64,000 bases of DNA, taken from positions 62,001 through 126,000 of the forward strand of contig CANCLQ010000002.1 of assembly GCA_947378845.1 (NCBI GenBank), in the 5' to 3' direction. Within the stretch, counting starts at the first letter, position 1. Every line of letters starts with the position of its first letter. Shown one piece after another: positions 1 through 9,206 of this stretch. This stretch comes from Opitutia bacterium. Its GTDB lineage: Bacteria; Verrucomicrobiota; Verrucomicrobiia; Opitutales; UBA953. The notes beneath the pieces are model-generated. The model saw nothing but the letters and a program-made list of their open reading frames with translations, did not search any database and was not told the DNA's origin. Position numbers and translations under genes: made by a program.

Positions 1-268
1 AGTTGACCCTGAGCGCGTCGAAACCGTTTTAAAATCTTCGGGGGTCGTTCAAGACATTCACGTGTTTGGAGTTGTTGATGCAGTCTGGGGCGAAAGCGTC
101 GTGGCCTGCGTGGTCGCAAACGAATATAACACGGCAGCGATTCACAAAGCCGCGGAAGCGCTCGAAGCCGCAGCTCGACCCAAGCATTACATCTTCGTCG
201 AAAAACTTCCGCTCGATCTACGCGGAAAGTTTGACCGCGCGGCAGCCGAGCGATTGCTTCAGCGTTAA
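1..268 (+). CDS. AMP-forming acyl-CoA synthetase/ligase, C-terminal part (cut by window edge)
   Basis: The reading frame is open from base 2 to the stop at 266-268, so this is the 3' end of a gene starting outside the window. The visible 88 residues match the AMP-binding C-terminal lid domain of acyl-CoA synthetases: an early Gly-Val-Val-Asp stretch followed by Trp-Gly-Glu, then Arg-Pro-Lys and near the end a Leu-Pro-Leu plus Gly-Lys-Phe-Asp-Arg motif, where the Lys corresponds to the catalytic lysine of the A10 motif. The substrate cannot be told from this piece; a MenE-like or fatty acyl ligase is possible. It ends tail to tail with kdsA, overlapping by 4 bases. Confidence 0.8.
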   Translation, partial: VDPERVETVLKSSGVVQDIHVFGVVDAVWGESVVACVVANEYNTAAIHKAAEALEAAARPKHYIFVEKLPLDLRGKFDRAAAERLLQR

Positions 269-1059
269 GCGCGAACAGCTTTCCAGACGCGCAAACAGGA
301 TTCCACGAGCGCAGGGAATTCAGCTAATGGCACTTGGCTGGGTCCGTCGGAAATAGCTTTCGATGGATCCGGGTGCGTCTCCATGAATAAACCATCAGCT
401 CCCGCAGCGAGTGCGGCCTTCGCTAAAACTGGAACATACTCGCGCTGACCGCCCGAGGAGCCACCAGCTGCACCAGGCAACTGCACCGCATGGGTTGCGT
501 CCATAATCGTGGGGTGACCGAAGCCGCCCATGATTGGGAATGAACGCATATCCACTACCAGATTCTGATAACCAAAAGTTGTCCCGCGATCCGTCTGCCA
601 AATTTCTGCGGCACCGGCGCCGTTTAATTTATCGACGACGAAACGCATTTCGAAGGGCGAAAGGAACTGACCCTTCTTCACATTGACCACGCGTCCGGTT
701 TTTGCAGCAGCGACCAAGAGGTCGGTCTGGCGACACATGAAGGCGGGGATCTGTAAAACGTCAGCGACCTTGCCGACCTGCGCACATTGATCAGGGCCGT
801 GGATGTCCGTGAGCACGGAAAATCCGTAATCCTTTTTCACCATCGCTAGTAGAGCGAGGCCAGCCTCCATACCAGGACCGCGGTCGCCGCCCAACGAGGT
901 GCGATTAGCCTTATCGTAAGAACCTTTAAAAATAATATTAAGCTCGGGATGCTTTGCGGCCAATGCCTTGAGCTCTTTGGCCACGGTGCGGCAATTGGAT
1001 TCCGATTCGAGCGAGCAAGGTCCCGCGATCAGCAAAAGTCGGCGCTTATCGAATAGCAT
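265..1059 (-). CDS. kdsA: 3-deoxy-8-phosphooctulonate (KDO 8-phosphate) synthase
   Basis: Condenses phosphoenolpyruvate with arabinose 5-phosphate to make KDO 8-phosphate for lipopolysaccharide, in the cytoplasm. Visible motifs are IAGPCSLES (residues 11-19), the FKGSYDKANR phosphate-binding stretch (44-53), FMCRQTDLL (107-115), NVKKGQF (126-132), DATH, and METHPDP near the C-terminus. The Cys in IAGPC marks the metal-dependent class known from Aquifex, rather than the E. coli class with Asn there. I chose ATG 1059 (264 aa) because homology starts here; a GTG at 1122 in frame would add 21 residues and overlap polX. Last gene of the minus-strand cluster polX-kdsA. The presence of kdsA argues for an LPS-bearing outer membrane. 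Confidence 0.93.
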   Translation of the reverse strand: MLFDKRRLLLIAGPCSLESESNCRTVAKELKALAAKHPELNIIFKGSYDKANRTSLGGDRGPGMEAGLALLAMVKKDYGFSVLTDIHGPDQCAQVGKVADVLQIPAFMCRQTDLLVAAAKTGRVVNVKKGQFLSPFEMRFVVDKLNGAGAAEIWQTDRGTTFGYQNLVVDMRSFPIMGGFGHPTIMDATHAVQLPGAAGGSSGGQREYVPVLAKAALAAGADGLFMETHPDPSKAISDGPSQVPLAEFPALVESCLRVWKAVRA

Positions 1060-1103
1060 GACTCTTTTTAGAAGAAGATTATCACTGAGGGCGAGCCGTA
1101 ACC

Positions 1104-2831
1104 TTACTTTCGGCCTAGCCACTTTAAAACCTCAGGCAAAGAGCGTGTATTCAAAACCTGTTCTTTCGTGAGCCAACCCTTGCGTGCGATACGAACACCG
1201 TGTGCCGCAAAACCAAGCTGCTCCGTGTCGTGAGCGTCTGGATTAATCGCGCAAAGAACGCCCTTCTCCGCCGCCCGGCGCCACCAACGCCAATCTAAAT
1301 CCAGGCGCCATGGGTTCGCATTTAATTCCAAGATGGTGTCATTTGCGGCTGCCGCATCGATAATCTTTGCGACATCCACTTCGTAAGGCTCGCGACGATT
1401 AAGCAAGCGGCCCGTTAAGTGGCCAATCATGTCCACGTGCTCATTCTCAATGGCTTTAATGATTCTCTTCGTCTGCGTTTCTTTATCTAAGGTGAAAAGA
1501 TTATGTACCGAACCGACGACGAAATCGAGCTTGCCTAAAATGTCGTCCGAGAAATCCAAAGCGCCTTCACGCAAAATATCTACTTCGCTTCCGCTTAGAA
1601 CACGAACATGGAAGCGTCCCGATTGATTGAGCTTATTGATTTCTTCAATCTGCTGGGCGAGGCGACTTTCATCTAGTCCGCGGGCCTGGAAGCTCGACTT
1701 CGAATGATCTGAGATACCCAAGTAACTCCAGCCCATTTTCTCGGCAGCAGCGGCCATCTGCTCCAAGGTGTGATCTCCATCGGAGGCCGTGGTGTGATTA
1801 TGGAAAACGCCTTTAATATCCTGGAGCTGCACGAGTCGCGGCAAACGTTTCGCTTCGGATTCTTCAATCTCGCCCGCGCCTTCGCGCAGTTCGGGCGGAA
1901 TCCACTCGAGTCCCAACGCTTTAAAAACTTCTTCTTCGCTTTGTGCGCCAGGCGCGGCGGTCTTTTCGTCGACTGACTTAAATCCCCACTCACTCATGCT
2001 AAGTCCACGCGACAACGCGCGCTGACGCATGGCAACATTGTGCTCCTTGGATCCCGTGAAGTGGTGAAGCGCAAAATAAAATTGTTCGGGCGGTACGACA
2101 CGTAAGTCCGCCTGTAATCCGTTTTCGAAGCGTACGCTCGACTTCGTTTCGCCCTGCGCGGTGATTTCTTTTACTCCTGGATAATGCACAAACCATTCCA
2201 TAATTGGTGCGGGTTCGGTTGAGCCGACCAAGAAGTCTAGGTCGCCCACTGTCTCGCGTGCGCGACGCAATGAGCCGGCCGACTCAGCCATTTTAACCTG
2301 CGGCAATTTTTTCAGACCTTCTAAAATCGGCTCTGCAATTTCTGCGGCATCAGCCCAGCGATGGCGCTGCGAGTAAGCGATGCGGTTTTTAATACCTGCT
2401 AAAATATTCGTCTGCGTTTTTTCGCCAAAGCCTTTTAGGGCCGCAACCTCGCCGGATTCGCAAACTGCTTTCAATCGTGCGATATCTTCGACCTGTAATT
2501 GCGTCCACAATGCACGCACCTTCTTGGGGCCGAGGCCGGGAATCTGTATCACCTCAAGGAGGCCCGGCGGAATACTGGCCTTTAATTTTTGGTGAAAAGG
2601 TAAAACCCCGTCGCGGCGCAGCGTGGTAATTTTATCGACCAAAGCTTCTCCCATGCCCGGAACATCGGCCAACTTTCCGCTCTTAATTAATTCATCTAAA
2701 TCTTCGGTCAGCGTTTCTAAAATACGCGCACCTGCGGAATAAGCCCTAATTTTAAAAGGGTTCTCGCCAGTTAATTCGAGCAGCACCGCAATTTCGTCCA
2801 GCACGCCCGAGATGGCAGCTTTTTCCATCAT
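1104..2831 (-). CDS. polX: DNA polymerase X family protein with PHP exonuclease domain
   Basis: Bacterial PolX, a gap-filling repair polymerase with a C-terminal PHP phosphoesterase domain; 575 aa, normal for the family. In order: the N-terminal DNA-binding 8-kDa-like region, helix-hairpin-helix segments around residues 55-65 and 97-105, a nucleotidyltransferase core with Gly-Ser-Leu-Arg-Arg (186-190), the GDLD metal pair (196-199) and the third Asp at about 242, then PHP with HNH (344-346), SDHS, a Glu, a His and a final DAH triplet. All PHP metal ligands I looked for are present, so 3'-5' exonuclease activity is likely. Start is ATG 2831, whose ATGA overlaps the gmk stop; a start at 2942 would lie inside gmk. 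Confidence 0.93.
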   Translation of the reverse strand: MMEKAAISGVLDEIAVLLELTGENPFKIRAYSAGARILETLTEDLDELIKSGKLADVPGMGEALVDKITTLRRDGVLPFHQKLKASIPPGLLEVIQIPGLGPKKVRALWTQLQVEDIARLKAVCESGEVAALKGFGEKTQTNILAGIKNRIAYSQRHRWADAAEIAEPILEGLKKLPQVKMAESAGSLRRARETVGDLDFLVGSTEPAPIMEWFVHYPGVKEITAQGETKSSVRFENGLQADLRVVPPEQFYFALHHFTGSKEHNVAMRQRALSRGLSMSEWGFKSVDEKTAAPGAQSEEEVFKALGLEWIPPELREGAGEIEESEAKRLPRLVQLQDIKGVFHNHTTASDGDHTLEQMAAAAEKMGWSYLGISDHSKSSFQARGLDESRLAQQIEEINKLNQSGRFHVRVLSGSEVDILREGALDFSDDILGKLDFVVGSVHNLFTLDKETQTKRIIKAIENEHVDMIGHLTGRLLNRREPYEVDVAKIIDAAAANDTILELNANPWRLDLDWRWWRRAAEKGVLCAINPDAHDTEQLGFAAHGVRIARKGWLTKEQVLNTRSLPEVLKWLGRK

Positions 2832-3421
2832 GCGTGATTCTGTTTCTCCGCTAAATAAATTTTTTCCAGTGCGGCGTAGTCCGCTTCGCGTGGGCCGCTC
2901 TCGATTACGTGCTGATAATGACCTGCGTGCTGCAACTCCCATTCAGCAGCTGCGACACGGCGATCAATTTCGTCGGCTGGATCTGTGCCGCGTCCCGTTA
3001 ATCGCCGACGCAACTCTGCATGATCGCTCACGCGGACAAAAACTGTGACCAGCGAAGCGGCGAGACGTGAATCCTGTTTGGCCTTCTCGCGCATTGTTGC
3101 CGCGCCTTGCACGTCGACATTCAATAACGCGTCATAGCCCGCATTCAAATGCTTCGAGACATCAGCGATGCGTGAACCGTAAAAATTTCCGTGCACGGTC
3201 GCATTTTCTAAAAATTGGCCCGCCGCTACTTGTTGGGCAAAGTCTTCTTTCGTTAAAAAATGATAATCCACTCCATTCACTTCGCCCACTCGCGGTGCAC
3301 GCGTGGTGCAAGTAATCACGCGGTGAATCGCCTTCGGGTGCGCCTGCATGAGCGATGCACACAATGTTGTCTTACCGCTGCCGGCTGGACCCGAAACGAC
3401 TATTAAGAGCGGGCGACTCAC
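2828..3421 (-). CDS. gmk: guanylate kinase
   Basis: Phosphorylates GMP to GDP using ATP. The 197-residue product has the P-loop GPAGSGKTT near its N-terminus, then the GMP-binding region with TTRAPR, GEVNGVDYHF and the FLENATVHGNFYG stretch, and a lid region ending in the usual C-terminal helix. I place the start at GTG 3421, which forms a GTGA overlap with the stop of the upstream membrane-protein gene. The longer in-frame start at 3520 would lie wholly within that gene and adds 33 residues not seen in the family. Translationally coupled to polX downstream. Confidence 0.93.
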   Translation of the reverse strand: MSRPLLIVVSGPAGSGKTTLCASLMQAHPKAIHRVITCTTRAPRVGEVNGVDYHFLTKEDFAQQVAAGQFLENATVHGNFYGSRIADVSKHLNAGYDALLNVDVQGAATMREKAKQDSRLAASLVTVFVRVSDHAELRRRLTGRGTDPADEIDRRVAAAEWELQHAGHYQHVIESGPREADYAALEKIYLAEKQNHA

Positions 3422-3984
3422 GGCAGAAGCGCGGCCTGAACTAAGCAGGCGATGGCCAATGAATATAAAATGGCGCCCAAGGTCTTGTGTCGCACCGGCG
3501 AAGCGGTCGCCCAATCGCACTGCGCATTAAAGGCGACAGGTGAAACAGCCCACCAGAAACCAAAGATTACTAAGATGCCGTAACTGATGCTGGCATCGAG
3601 TAAGCTGTAAGGAAGGTGGCGATAGCCTGCGTCTAAAGTTTGTCGGGCCAAAAATAACATTAAGACACCGAGCGAACGCACCGAAAGAAAGTCGGGCATG
3701 ACTAAATAGGTGGCCAATGATGCCAGCGAGAAAATGACGACGACGGGGATTCTTGGAAGTCCGGCCAAATCAGGCTCAGGCAAATTCAAAAGTTGATAAG
3801 TAAACCAGCCGACAGCCAGAAGCAGTAAGAGCATGGTCGCCCCCGTGGATCGACGAAACGTTTTGAGGCTCGGTGCCGCATTATAAAAAAGTCGGCCGGC
3901 GAAGAGTAGCACCGCTGCGAGTGCCATGTATGCTTGGATGAGCGTCACACCTAAAGGTATAAACGCCGAGCCCCACGGACGCAA
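3418..3984 (-). CDS. hypothetical multi-pass membrane protein
   Basis: I do not recognise the family. The 188 residues contain about five or six hydrophobic segments (roughly residues 8-30, 48-66, 78-95, 103-115, 128-150, 165-187), with basic residues in the connecting loops, so it is an inner-membrane protein. It lies between queG (10 bases upstream) and gmk, which overlaps it by four bases (GTGA), so it is probably translated from the same transcript. Nothing in the sequence gives an enzymatic motif. It may be a lineage-specific protein carried in a housekeeping operon. Confidence 0.75.
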   Translation of the reverse strand: MRPWGSAFIPLGVTLIQAYMALAAVLLFAGRLFYNAAPSLKTFRRSTGATMLLLLLAVGWFTYQLLNLPEPDLAGLPRIPVVVIFSLASLATYLVMPDFLSVRSLGVLMLFLARQTLDAGYRHLPYSLLDASISYGILVIFGFWWAVSPVAFNAQCDWATASPVRHKTLGAILYSLAIACLVQAALLP

Positions 3985-3993
3985 TAAGGAGCT

Positions 3994-5004
3994 TTAGCTG
4001 CGCGCAATAATTTCCGCGCAGGCCCATTTTGCATGCTCGGCCACCATTGCATTTTCGTGATTCGCCAAGGCGGTCGCCGCGGGCAGGTCGCGGGCATCAC
4101 CCTTGTTGCCCAAAACGGTTAAAGCATTACGCCACCAGCGATGCAGACCGAGTCGTTTCACGGGTGTGCCCTTAAAGTGGTTCAGGAAATCTTCTTCCGT
4201 CCATGCTAAGGTCTCGCGCAGCGGTAAATGCACTCGAGGTGAAAACTTCTGCTCTTTTGTAATTTGTGCCCATTTATTCCAAGGACAGACGTCTAAGCAA
4301 TCATCACACCCAAAAACGCGGTCGCCCATGGGCTTACGATATTCCAATGGAATAGGTCCGTCGTGCTCAATGGTGAGGTAGGCTAAACACTTTCGAGCAT
4401 CTAATTTATAAGGTGCGATGATCGCCGCAGTCGGACACGCATCAATGCAGCGCGTGCAACTTCCGCATCGGTTCGGTTCTTTTTTCGAAGGCTCGAGCTC
4501 GAGCGTCGTGATGATCACACCCAAGAACAACCACGTGCCAAATCCCTTCTGCAAAAGAATCGTGCTCTTTCCTTGCCAGCCCAATCCCGCCTCGGCTGCA
4601 ATTGGTTTTTCTAAGACTGGACCGGTATCAACGTATGGCTTCTGCGCACCACCGAGTTCGCGCATCACCGTGCAAAGTTTTTTTAATTTTTTAAGTAAGA
4701 CATTATGATAGTCCGCACCGAGTGCGTATTTCGCGATGCGATAATCTGCTGGCGGGTGTGGTTGATAATAATTCAGGCCGACGACGATTACGCTCCGCGC
4801 CTCAGGTAAAACCTGTGTCACCTGCGTGCGACGTTCAGGATTTTTTGCCAACCAATCCATGTCGCCATGCATACCTTCGGCGATCCACTTCTTAAAATAA
4901 TCAGCACGCACATCCGCATCGATGGGCGCGACTCCAAATGCATCTAGTCCAATTGCTGCCGCTTCCTTGCGTAGCCGTTCACGCAATGCAGCAGTGTCCG
5001 TCAT
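3994..5004 (-). CDS. queG: epoxyqueuosine reductase
   Basis: Cobalamin- and iron-sulfur-dependent enzyme that reduces epoxyqueuosine to queuosine in tRNA, the last step of queuosine synthesis. 336 aa. The N-terminal half carries the DUF1730-like cobalamin domain (VIVVGLNYY at about 70-78, then the KYALGADYHN segment), and the middle has two ferredoxin-type 4Fe-4S motifs, CGSCTRCIDACP and CDDCLDVCPWN. The C-terminal part has HEAT-like helices. The ATG at 5004 directly follows the coaC stop. No other queuosine genes are present in the window. Confidence 0.95.
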   Translation of the reverse strand: MTDTAALRERLRKEAAAIGLDAFGVAPIDADVRADYFKKWIAEGMHGDMDWLAKNPERRTQVTQVLPEARSVIVVGLNYYQPHPPADYRIAKYALGADYHNVLLKKLKKLCTVMRELGGAQKPYVDTGPVLEKPIAAEAGLGWQGKSTILLQKGFGTWLFLGVIITTLELEPSKKEPNRCGSCTRCIDACPTAAIIAPYKLDARKCLAYLTIEHDGPIPLEYRKPMGDRVFGCDDCLDVCPWNKWAQITKEQKFSPRVHLPLRETLAWTEEDFLNHFKGTPVKRLGLHRWWRNALTVLGNKGDARDLPAATALANHENAMVAEHAKWACAEIIARS

Positions 5005-5553
5005 TTATCCTAAAATGGATAAGACCCGCGAAACGATTTCTTCAACCGGCGCCAACTTCCCATTCCCTTCATAACCGCACGCCAACATGCCTTCAGCGGG
5101 GTCGACAATCGCATGACCGCGTGCGCGCATAGTCGCGAGGTTCGCCTGAGTGGCTGGGTGCTCCAACATTTTGCCGTTCATCGCTGGCGCTAAAAGCACG
5201 GGGCCCTTCGTGGCTAAATAAATCGAGGTCAGTAAATCGGGGGCGAGGCCGTGGGCGAATTCTGCCATCACATTAGCCGAAAGGGGTGCTACTAATAAGA
5301 GGTCGGCCGAATCTGCGATTTCGATGTGGCTCGGCATACCGTTCGTACCCTCTTCCCAAATATCTACGCCGACGGGTCGGTGCGATAAAACCTGCAAAGT
5401 CATGGGGGTGATGAACTGGGCGGCCCCGCGGGTCATAACCACCTGGACCTCGGCTCCGTACTTAATGAGCTGGGAGGTTAAGTCGGCCGCCTTATAGGCT
5501 GCGATGGAGCCCGTGACCCCTAGAACGATACGCTTGCCTACAAGTTGAGACAT
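5005..5553 (-). CDS. coaC: phosphopantothenoylcysteine decarboxylase (stand-alone CoaC flavoprotein)
   Basis: FMN-dependent decarboxylation of 4'-phospho-N-pantothenoylcysteine in coenzyme A synthesis. Visible motifs: GVTGSIAAYKA at the start (flavin fold), PSHIEIA with the catalytic His, APLSANVMAEFAHGLA, the PAMN substrate motif, and GMLACGYEGNGKLA containing the redox Cys. At 182 aa it stops where the CoaB ligase domain begins in the usual bifunctional CoaBC (about 400 aa), and no coaB lies next to it. Start ATG 5553 fits homology; the upstream extension to 5691 runs into the intergenic region shared with divergent gnd. Confidence 0.9.
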   Translation of the reverse strand: MSQLVGKRIVLGVTGSIAAYKAADLTSQLIKYGAEVQVVMTRGAAQFITPMTLQVLSHRPVGVDIWEEGTNGMPSHIEIADSADLLLVAPLSANVMAEFAHGLAPDLLTSIYLATKGPVLLAPAMNGKMLEHPATQANLATMRARGHAIVDPAEGMLACGYEGNGKLAPVEEIVSRVLSILG

Positions 5554-5693
5554 TTCCGCTATTAGAAAGGTGAAGTTGAGCGAGTGGCGAGGGGAAAGGC
5601 GGTCCGCCAAAGCAAAAACTATCAGAAATAGGGGTAAAAGGGTCTTTTCGGGTTTGCCAAGGGGGGCAAGGGTGTTTGCGATGGGCGCCACTT

Positions 5694-7190
5694 ATGCAAT
5701 CCGACATTGGTCTCATTGGTCTGGCCGTCATGGGTCAGAATCTCGCCCTCAACATCGCTGACCACGGGTTTGCGATTTCGGTTTATAACCGAACGACGGC
5801 AAAAACTGACGAATTCGTCAAAGAAAACCCAAACACCCCAGGTAAGCTGACGGGTTGCCCAACAGTGGCAGCGTTTGCGGCTTCACTCAAAAAACCTCGT
5901 AAAGCGGTTATCTTGGTTAAGGCCGGTGCGCCGACCGATGCCGTGATCAACGAGCTCGCTGCTGTTTTTGAAAAGGGCGACATCATCATCGATGGTGGCA
6001 ACGCACTTTGGACCGACACCATTCGTCGCGAACGCGACCTCAAGGCCAAGGGCCTTCGCTTCATCGGCTCCGGTGTTTCCGGCGGCGAAGAAGGTGCACG
6101 CTTCGGACCATCCTTAATGCCAGGCGGCGATGCTGCTGCGTGGGCTGAATTAAAACCAATCTGGGAAGCAGTCGCTTCCAAGGTCGATGCCGAAACCGGC
6201 GTTGAGCTCACTGGCGCGAAACCAGGTAAGCCAATCAAAGGTGGCGTACCTTGCGTAGCACACATCGGAACCGATGGTGCCGGTCACTATGTAAAGATGG
6301 TTCACAACGGTATCGAGTACGGCGACATGCAAATGATCTGCGAAGCCTACGACTTAATGCGTGGCTTGCTCGGCATGACTCCCGACGAAATCGGTACGAC
6401 TTTTGAAGAATGGAATAAGGGTGACCTGAATTCTTTCCTCATCGAAATCACCGCCAAGGTTCTCAAGCAGAAGGATCCAGAAACTGGCGTTCCTCTCGTT
6501 GATGTAATTCTTGATACCGCTGGCCAAAAAGGCACCGGCAAATGGACCAGCGCTAACGCACTCGATATGGGTGTCGCCGCTCCAACCATCGCTGAAGCAG
6601 TGTTCGCTCGTTGCTTATCCGCCGTTAAGGAAGAACGCGTTGCTGCTGCGAAAGCCCTGCGCGGACCTAAGCGCGCGATGACGAATCCTGATAAGGCAAA
6701 GATCATCGAACAAATTCGCGACGCTCTCTACTGCTCCAAGATTTGTTCCTACGCTCAAGGCTTCCAGCTAATGCGCGAAGCACAGAAGGAATATAATTGG
6801 AAACTTAACTTCGGCGAAATAGCGCAAATCTGGCGCGGCGGTTGCATCATCCGTGCTCGCTTCCTCCAAAAGATCACCGAGGCCTTCGGCAAGAAGCCAA
6901 AGCTCGCGAACCTCTTACTAGATCCTTACTTCAAGAAGACGGTTCGTCAGGCCCAGAAGAATTGGCGCAAGGTTATCGCCCTCGCTGTGAAGCACGGCAT
7001 TCCAGTGCCTACTCTCGGCTCGGCTCTTTCGTACTTCGACTCGTACCGCACAGAACGTCTGCCACAAAACCTCTTACAAGGTCAACGCGACTTCTTTGGT
7101 GCTCACACTTACGAGCGCACCGATAAGCCACGCGGCGAGTTCTTCCACATCGATTGGCCAGATCCTAAGCGGCCACAAATCAAAGCTTAA
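5694..7190 (+). CDS. gnd: 6-phosphogluconate dehydrogenase, decarboxylating
   Basis: Converts 6-phosphogluconate to ribulose 5-phosphate with NADP in the oxidative pentose phosphate pathway. The dinucleotide-binding motif GLAVMGQNLALNIADHG opens the protein, and the central GSGVSGGEEGARFGPSLMPGG, VKMVHNGIEYGDMQ and DTAGQKGTGKW motifs hold the catalytic Lys, His, Asn and substrate-binding residues. The C-terminal half carries IWRGGCIIRA and the FHIDWP ending. At 498 aa it is somewhat longer than E. coli Gnd, with extra residues just before the VKMVHN motif. ATG 5694 was chosen over 5676 because family homology starts there. Followed by a strong terminator. Confidence 0.95.
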   Translation: MQSDIGLIGLAVMGQNLALNIADHGFAISVYNRTTAKTDEFVKENPNTPGKLTGCPTVAAFAASLKKPRKAVILVKAGAPTDAVINELAAVFEKGDIIIDGGNALWTDTIRRERDLKAKGLRFIGSGVSGGEEGARFGPSLMPGGDAAAWAELKPIWEAVASKVDAETGVELTGAKPGKPIKGGVPCVAHIGTDGAGHYVKMVHNGIEYGDMQMICEAYDLMRGLLGMTPDEIGTTFEEWNKGDLNSFLIEITAKVLKQKDPETGVPLVDVILDTAGQKGTGKWTSANALDMGVAAPTIAEAVFARCLSAVKEERVAAAKALRGPKRAMTNPDKAKIIEQIRDALYCSKICSYAQGFQLMREAQKEYNWKLNFGEIAQIWRGGCIIRARFLQKITEAFGKKPKLANLLLDPYFKKTVRQAQKNWRKVIALAVKHGIPVPTLGSALSYFDSYRTERLPQNLLQGQRDFFGAHTYERTDKPRGEFFHIDWPDPKRPQIKA

Positions 7191-7210
7191 CCGCTTTGCT
7201 TATGACGCAA

Positions 7211-7240
7211 AACCCCAGCACACGCTGGGGTTTTTCTTTT
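7211..7240 (+). terminator. Rho-independent terminator of gnd
   Basis: A perfect 9-bp stem, AACCCCAGC (7211-7219) with GCTGGGGTT (7224-7232), closes a four-base loop and is followed by a T-rich tract to 7240. It starts 20 bases after the gnd stop codon and insulates the DUF3293 gene downstream. Confidence 0.93.
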
Positions 7241-7271
7241 ACCTGCACGCTTTGTCGATAGAGTTTCCTTT

Positions 7272-7715
7272 ATGCGAATTTCTAAAGAATTAAAGCAGGC
7301 CATTAAACAAGGCATGCATGCAGCCTACGCCGAAGTTCGTTTCGACATTCCACGTCGCCCTTCCCGCTGGCCGCAATGCTTCGCTACCATTACTGGCTTC
7401 GCTACGACCGGCAAAATATGGTCAGATGCCAAAAACAAAAAGGCCGACGAGAAACTAAAAGCTTTTTTGAAAAAACTCGGCGTGAAGGCTTTTCGCATCA
7501 CTGGCTATTCCGTGAAAGACCCTAAGCATGCCGAAGATGGCTGGGGCGTCGCACTTTCTTTTGATGATGCCTGCGACATCGGCCTCCTTTTTAAGCAGGA
7601 CGCGATTTATTATATTATAAATAGCACGCTCTTTGTGAGTTACTGCGATCAACGCCGTGAACTCATAAAGGTGGGGGCCTTCGCCCCACGTATCATTAGT
7701 AAGCGAGGTCGATGA
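7272..7715 (+). CDS. DUF3293 domain-containing protein
   Basis: Small soluble protein of 147 residues that resembles the DUF3293 family: an N-terminal strand with TITGFATTG, a helix rich in Lys, a GVKAFRITGYSVKD segment with a following Asp-Gly-Trp-Gly, and a C-terminal FKQDAIYYI motif near the end of the domain. The biochemical role of this family is not established as far as I know. It follows the gnd terminator, so it needs its own promoter, and its last 20 bases overlap the 3' end of the convergent fucosidase gene. Confidence 0.72.
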   Translation: MRISKELKQAIKQGMHAAYAEVRFDIPRRPSRWPQCFATITGFATTGKIWSDAKNKKADEKLKAFLKKLGVKAFRITGYSVKDPKHAEDGWGVALSFDDACDIGLLFKQDAIYYIINSTLFVSYCDQRRELIKVGAFAPRIISKRGR

Positions 7716-9129
7716 CTGTCGCGTAAGGATTAGGAGCGTCCTTAGGCAGGCCGCTAATCTTCACGCCCTTGTCGTCCTGTGTTACCGTTAGCGAGGCTTC
7801 GGCATGACCAAGCATCGTGACCTTTGAGATTTTTTGAGCGTAGGCAGGAATCGTAATCGTCCCATCGCGCGGCCAGGCAAACACGGTAATATAAAGATGG
7901 CCGGGCTTTGTTGTCGCACGCCAGAACCAATCCGAATTAAATACTTTGCGTCCTTTCTTATCGAGTTCGGTTGGGCTGAATTCTCCAGCTTCAGGACCAA
8001 ACGGCGTTGGTCCGGTTTCGTAAATAGCTTCGCTGTTCACCTTCATCCAATCGCCGATTTGCGCCAAGCGCACCTCGGTTTCGTAAGGCACTGCACCATA
8101 GCCGTCGGGCCCAATGTTCAATAGATAGTTTCCGCCTTTGCTGGCGATATCGACAAGGTTGCGAATGAGCGAAGTCGTGGACTTCCAATTAGCATCTGCA
8201 GTCTTAAAGCCCCAGGTGTCGTTGAGCGTCATGCATGTTTCCCAGTCACGACCAGGGAAGCCGTTGCCCGGAATATATTGCTCGGGTGTTTCGGTGTCGC
8301 CCTTCACGCCCACGTACAATCGGTTGTTCTGAATTAACCCAGGACGTAATTTTTGGACTAACGCATCCATCTTCAGTGCGAGGTCCTTGTCTAAATCACC
8401 TGGGGTATCCCACCAAAATACTGCGGGAACATCTGGTCCGTAATTAGTCAGCAGCTCCGTAATGTGCGGCAGCACGGTTTCATCAACGTACTTAGCGGTG
8501 TCGTAATCTTGCGCCTTATCCCACTTGGGGTTTTTGATCTTCCCATGGTCGTTGAAGAAAACACCGCCGTGATTCCAGTCTTGGGCTTGCGAGTAATAGA
8601 AGCCCAATTTGATACCCTGCTTGCGGCATTCATCGGCCAATAATTTCAGCGGGTCTTTACCGTAAGGCGTACCCTTGACGATATTCCAATCGTTGGCCTT
8701 CGAATCAAACATCGCAAAGCCGTCATGGTGCTTGGCTGTGATGACGATGTACTTCATTCCAGCGTTCTTCGCCATCGTCACAACCTTCTCGGCACTGAAA
8801 TCAACTGGATTAAAATTTTGCGAGAGGGCCTGATAATCTTTTAAAGGGATTTTTGCCCAAAACATAATCCACTCTCCGTAGCCACTGACTTGCTTATTTT
8901 GATAATAGCCGGCCAGCGATGAATAGAGGCCCCAGTGAATGAACATGCCGAAGCGAGCCTTGCGCCACCAATCCATACGAGCGTCGTGCGCCGCCTTAGT
9001 CTCGCCGGGAACTGATGAGTCTGGGAAATTTGGATCCTTGGGCGCTCCGGATGCTTTTTCCTCGGCAAACACCGAGAGGTTTAAACTAAGAAGCGCAGCA
9101 AAAAGGAGAAATGCTTTTTTGAATTTCAT
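7696..9129 (-). CDS. secreted alpha-L-fucosidase, GH29 family
   Basis: Hydrolyses alpha-L-fucosyl residues from glycans, probably from algal or mucin-like polysaccharide. The first 22 residues form a signal peptide (two Lys, hydrophobic core, Phe-Ala-Glu cleavage site). The GH29 barrel shows WWRKARFGMFIHWG (about 53-66), YIVITAKHHDGFAMFDS, LGFYYSQAQDW and FWWDTPGDL, whose Asp is the expected nucleophile. Length 477 aa is normal for a GH29 catalytic domain with a small C-terminal beta domain. It stands alone, with no sulfatase or sugar transporter beside it. Polysaccharide degradation by secreted fucosidases is common in Verrucomicrobiota. Confidence 0.9.
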   Translation of the reverse strand: MKFKKAFLLFAALLSLNLSVFAEEKASGAPKDPNFPDSSVPGETKAAHDARMDWWRKARFGMFIHWGLYSSLAGYYQNKQVSGYGEWIMFWAKIPLKDYQALSQNFNPVDFSAEKVVTMAKNAGMKYIVITAKHHDGFAMFDSKANDWNIVKGTPYGKDPLKLLADECRKQGIKLGFYYSQAQDWNHGGVFFNDHGKIKNPKWDKAQDYDTAKYVDETVLPHITELLTNYGPDVPAVFWWDTPGDLDKDLALKMDALVQKLRPGLIQNNRLYVGVKGDTETPEQYIPGNGFPGRDWETCMTLNDTWGFKTADANWKSTTSLIRNLVDIASKGGNYLLNIGPDGYGAVPYETEVRLAQIGDWMKVNSEAIYETGPTPFGPEAGEFSPTELDKKGRKVFNSDWFWRATTKPGHLYITVFAWPRDGTITIPAYAQKISKVTMLGHAEASLTVTQDDKGVKISGLPKDAPNPYATVIDLAY

Positions 9130-9206
9130 AAACTTGTGGGGTGCGGACGATTGTCAGTCGCGCCTCACAGGATGCAATCTTTTGAAATAAATGACCGACT
9201 TTGAAA

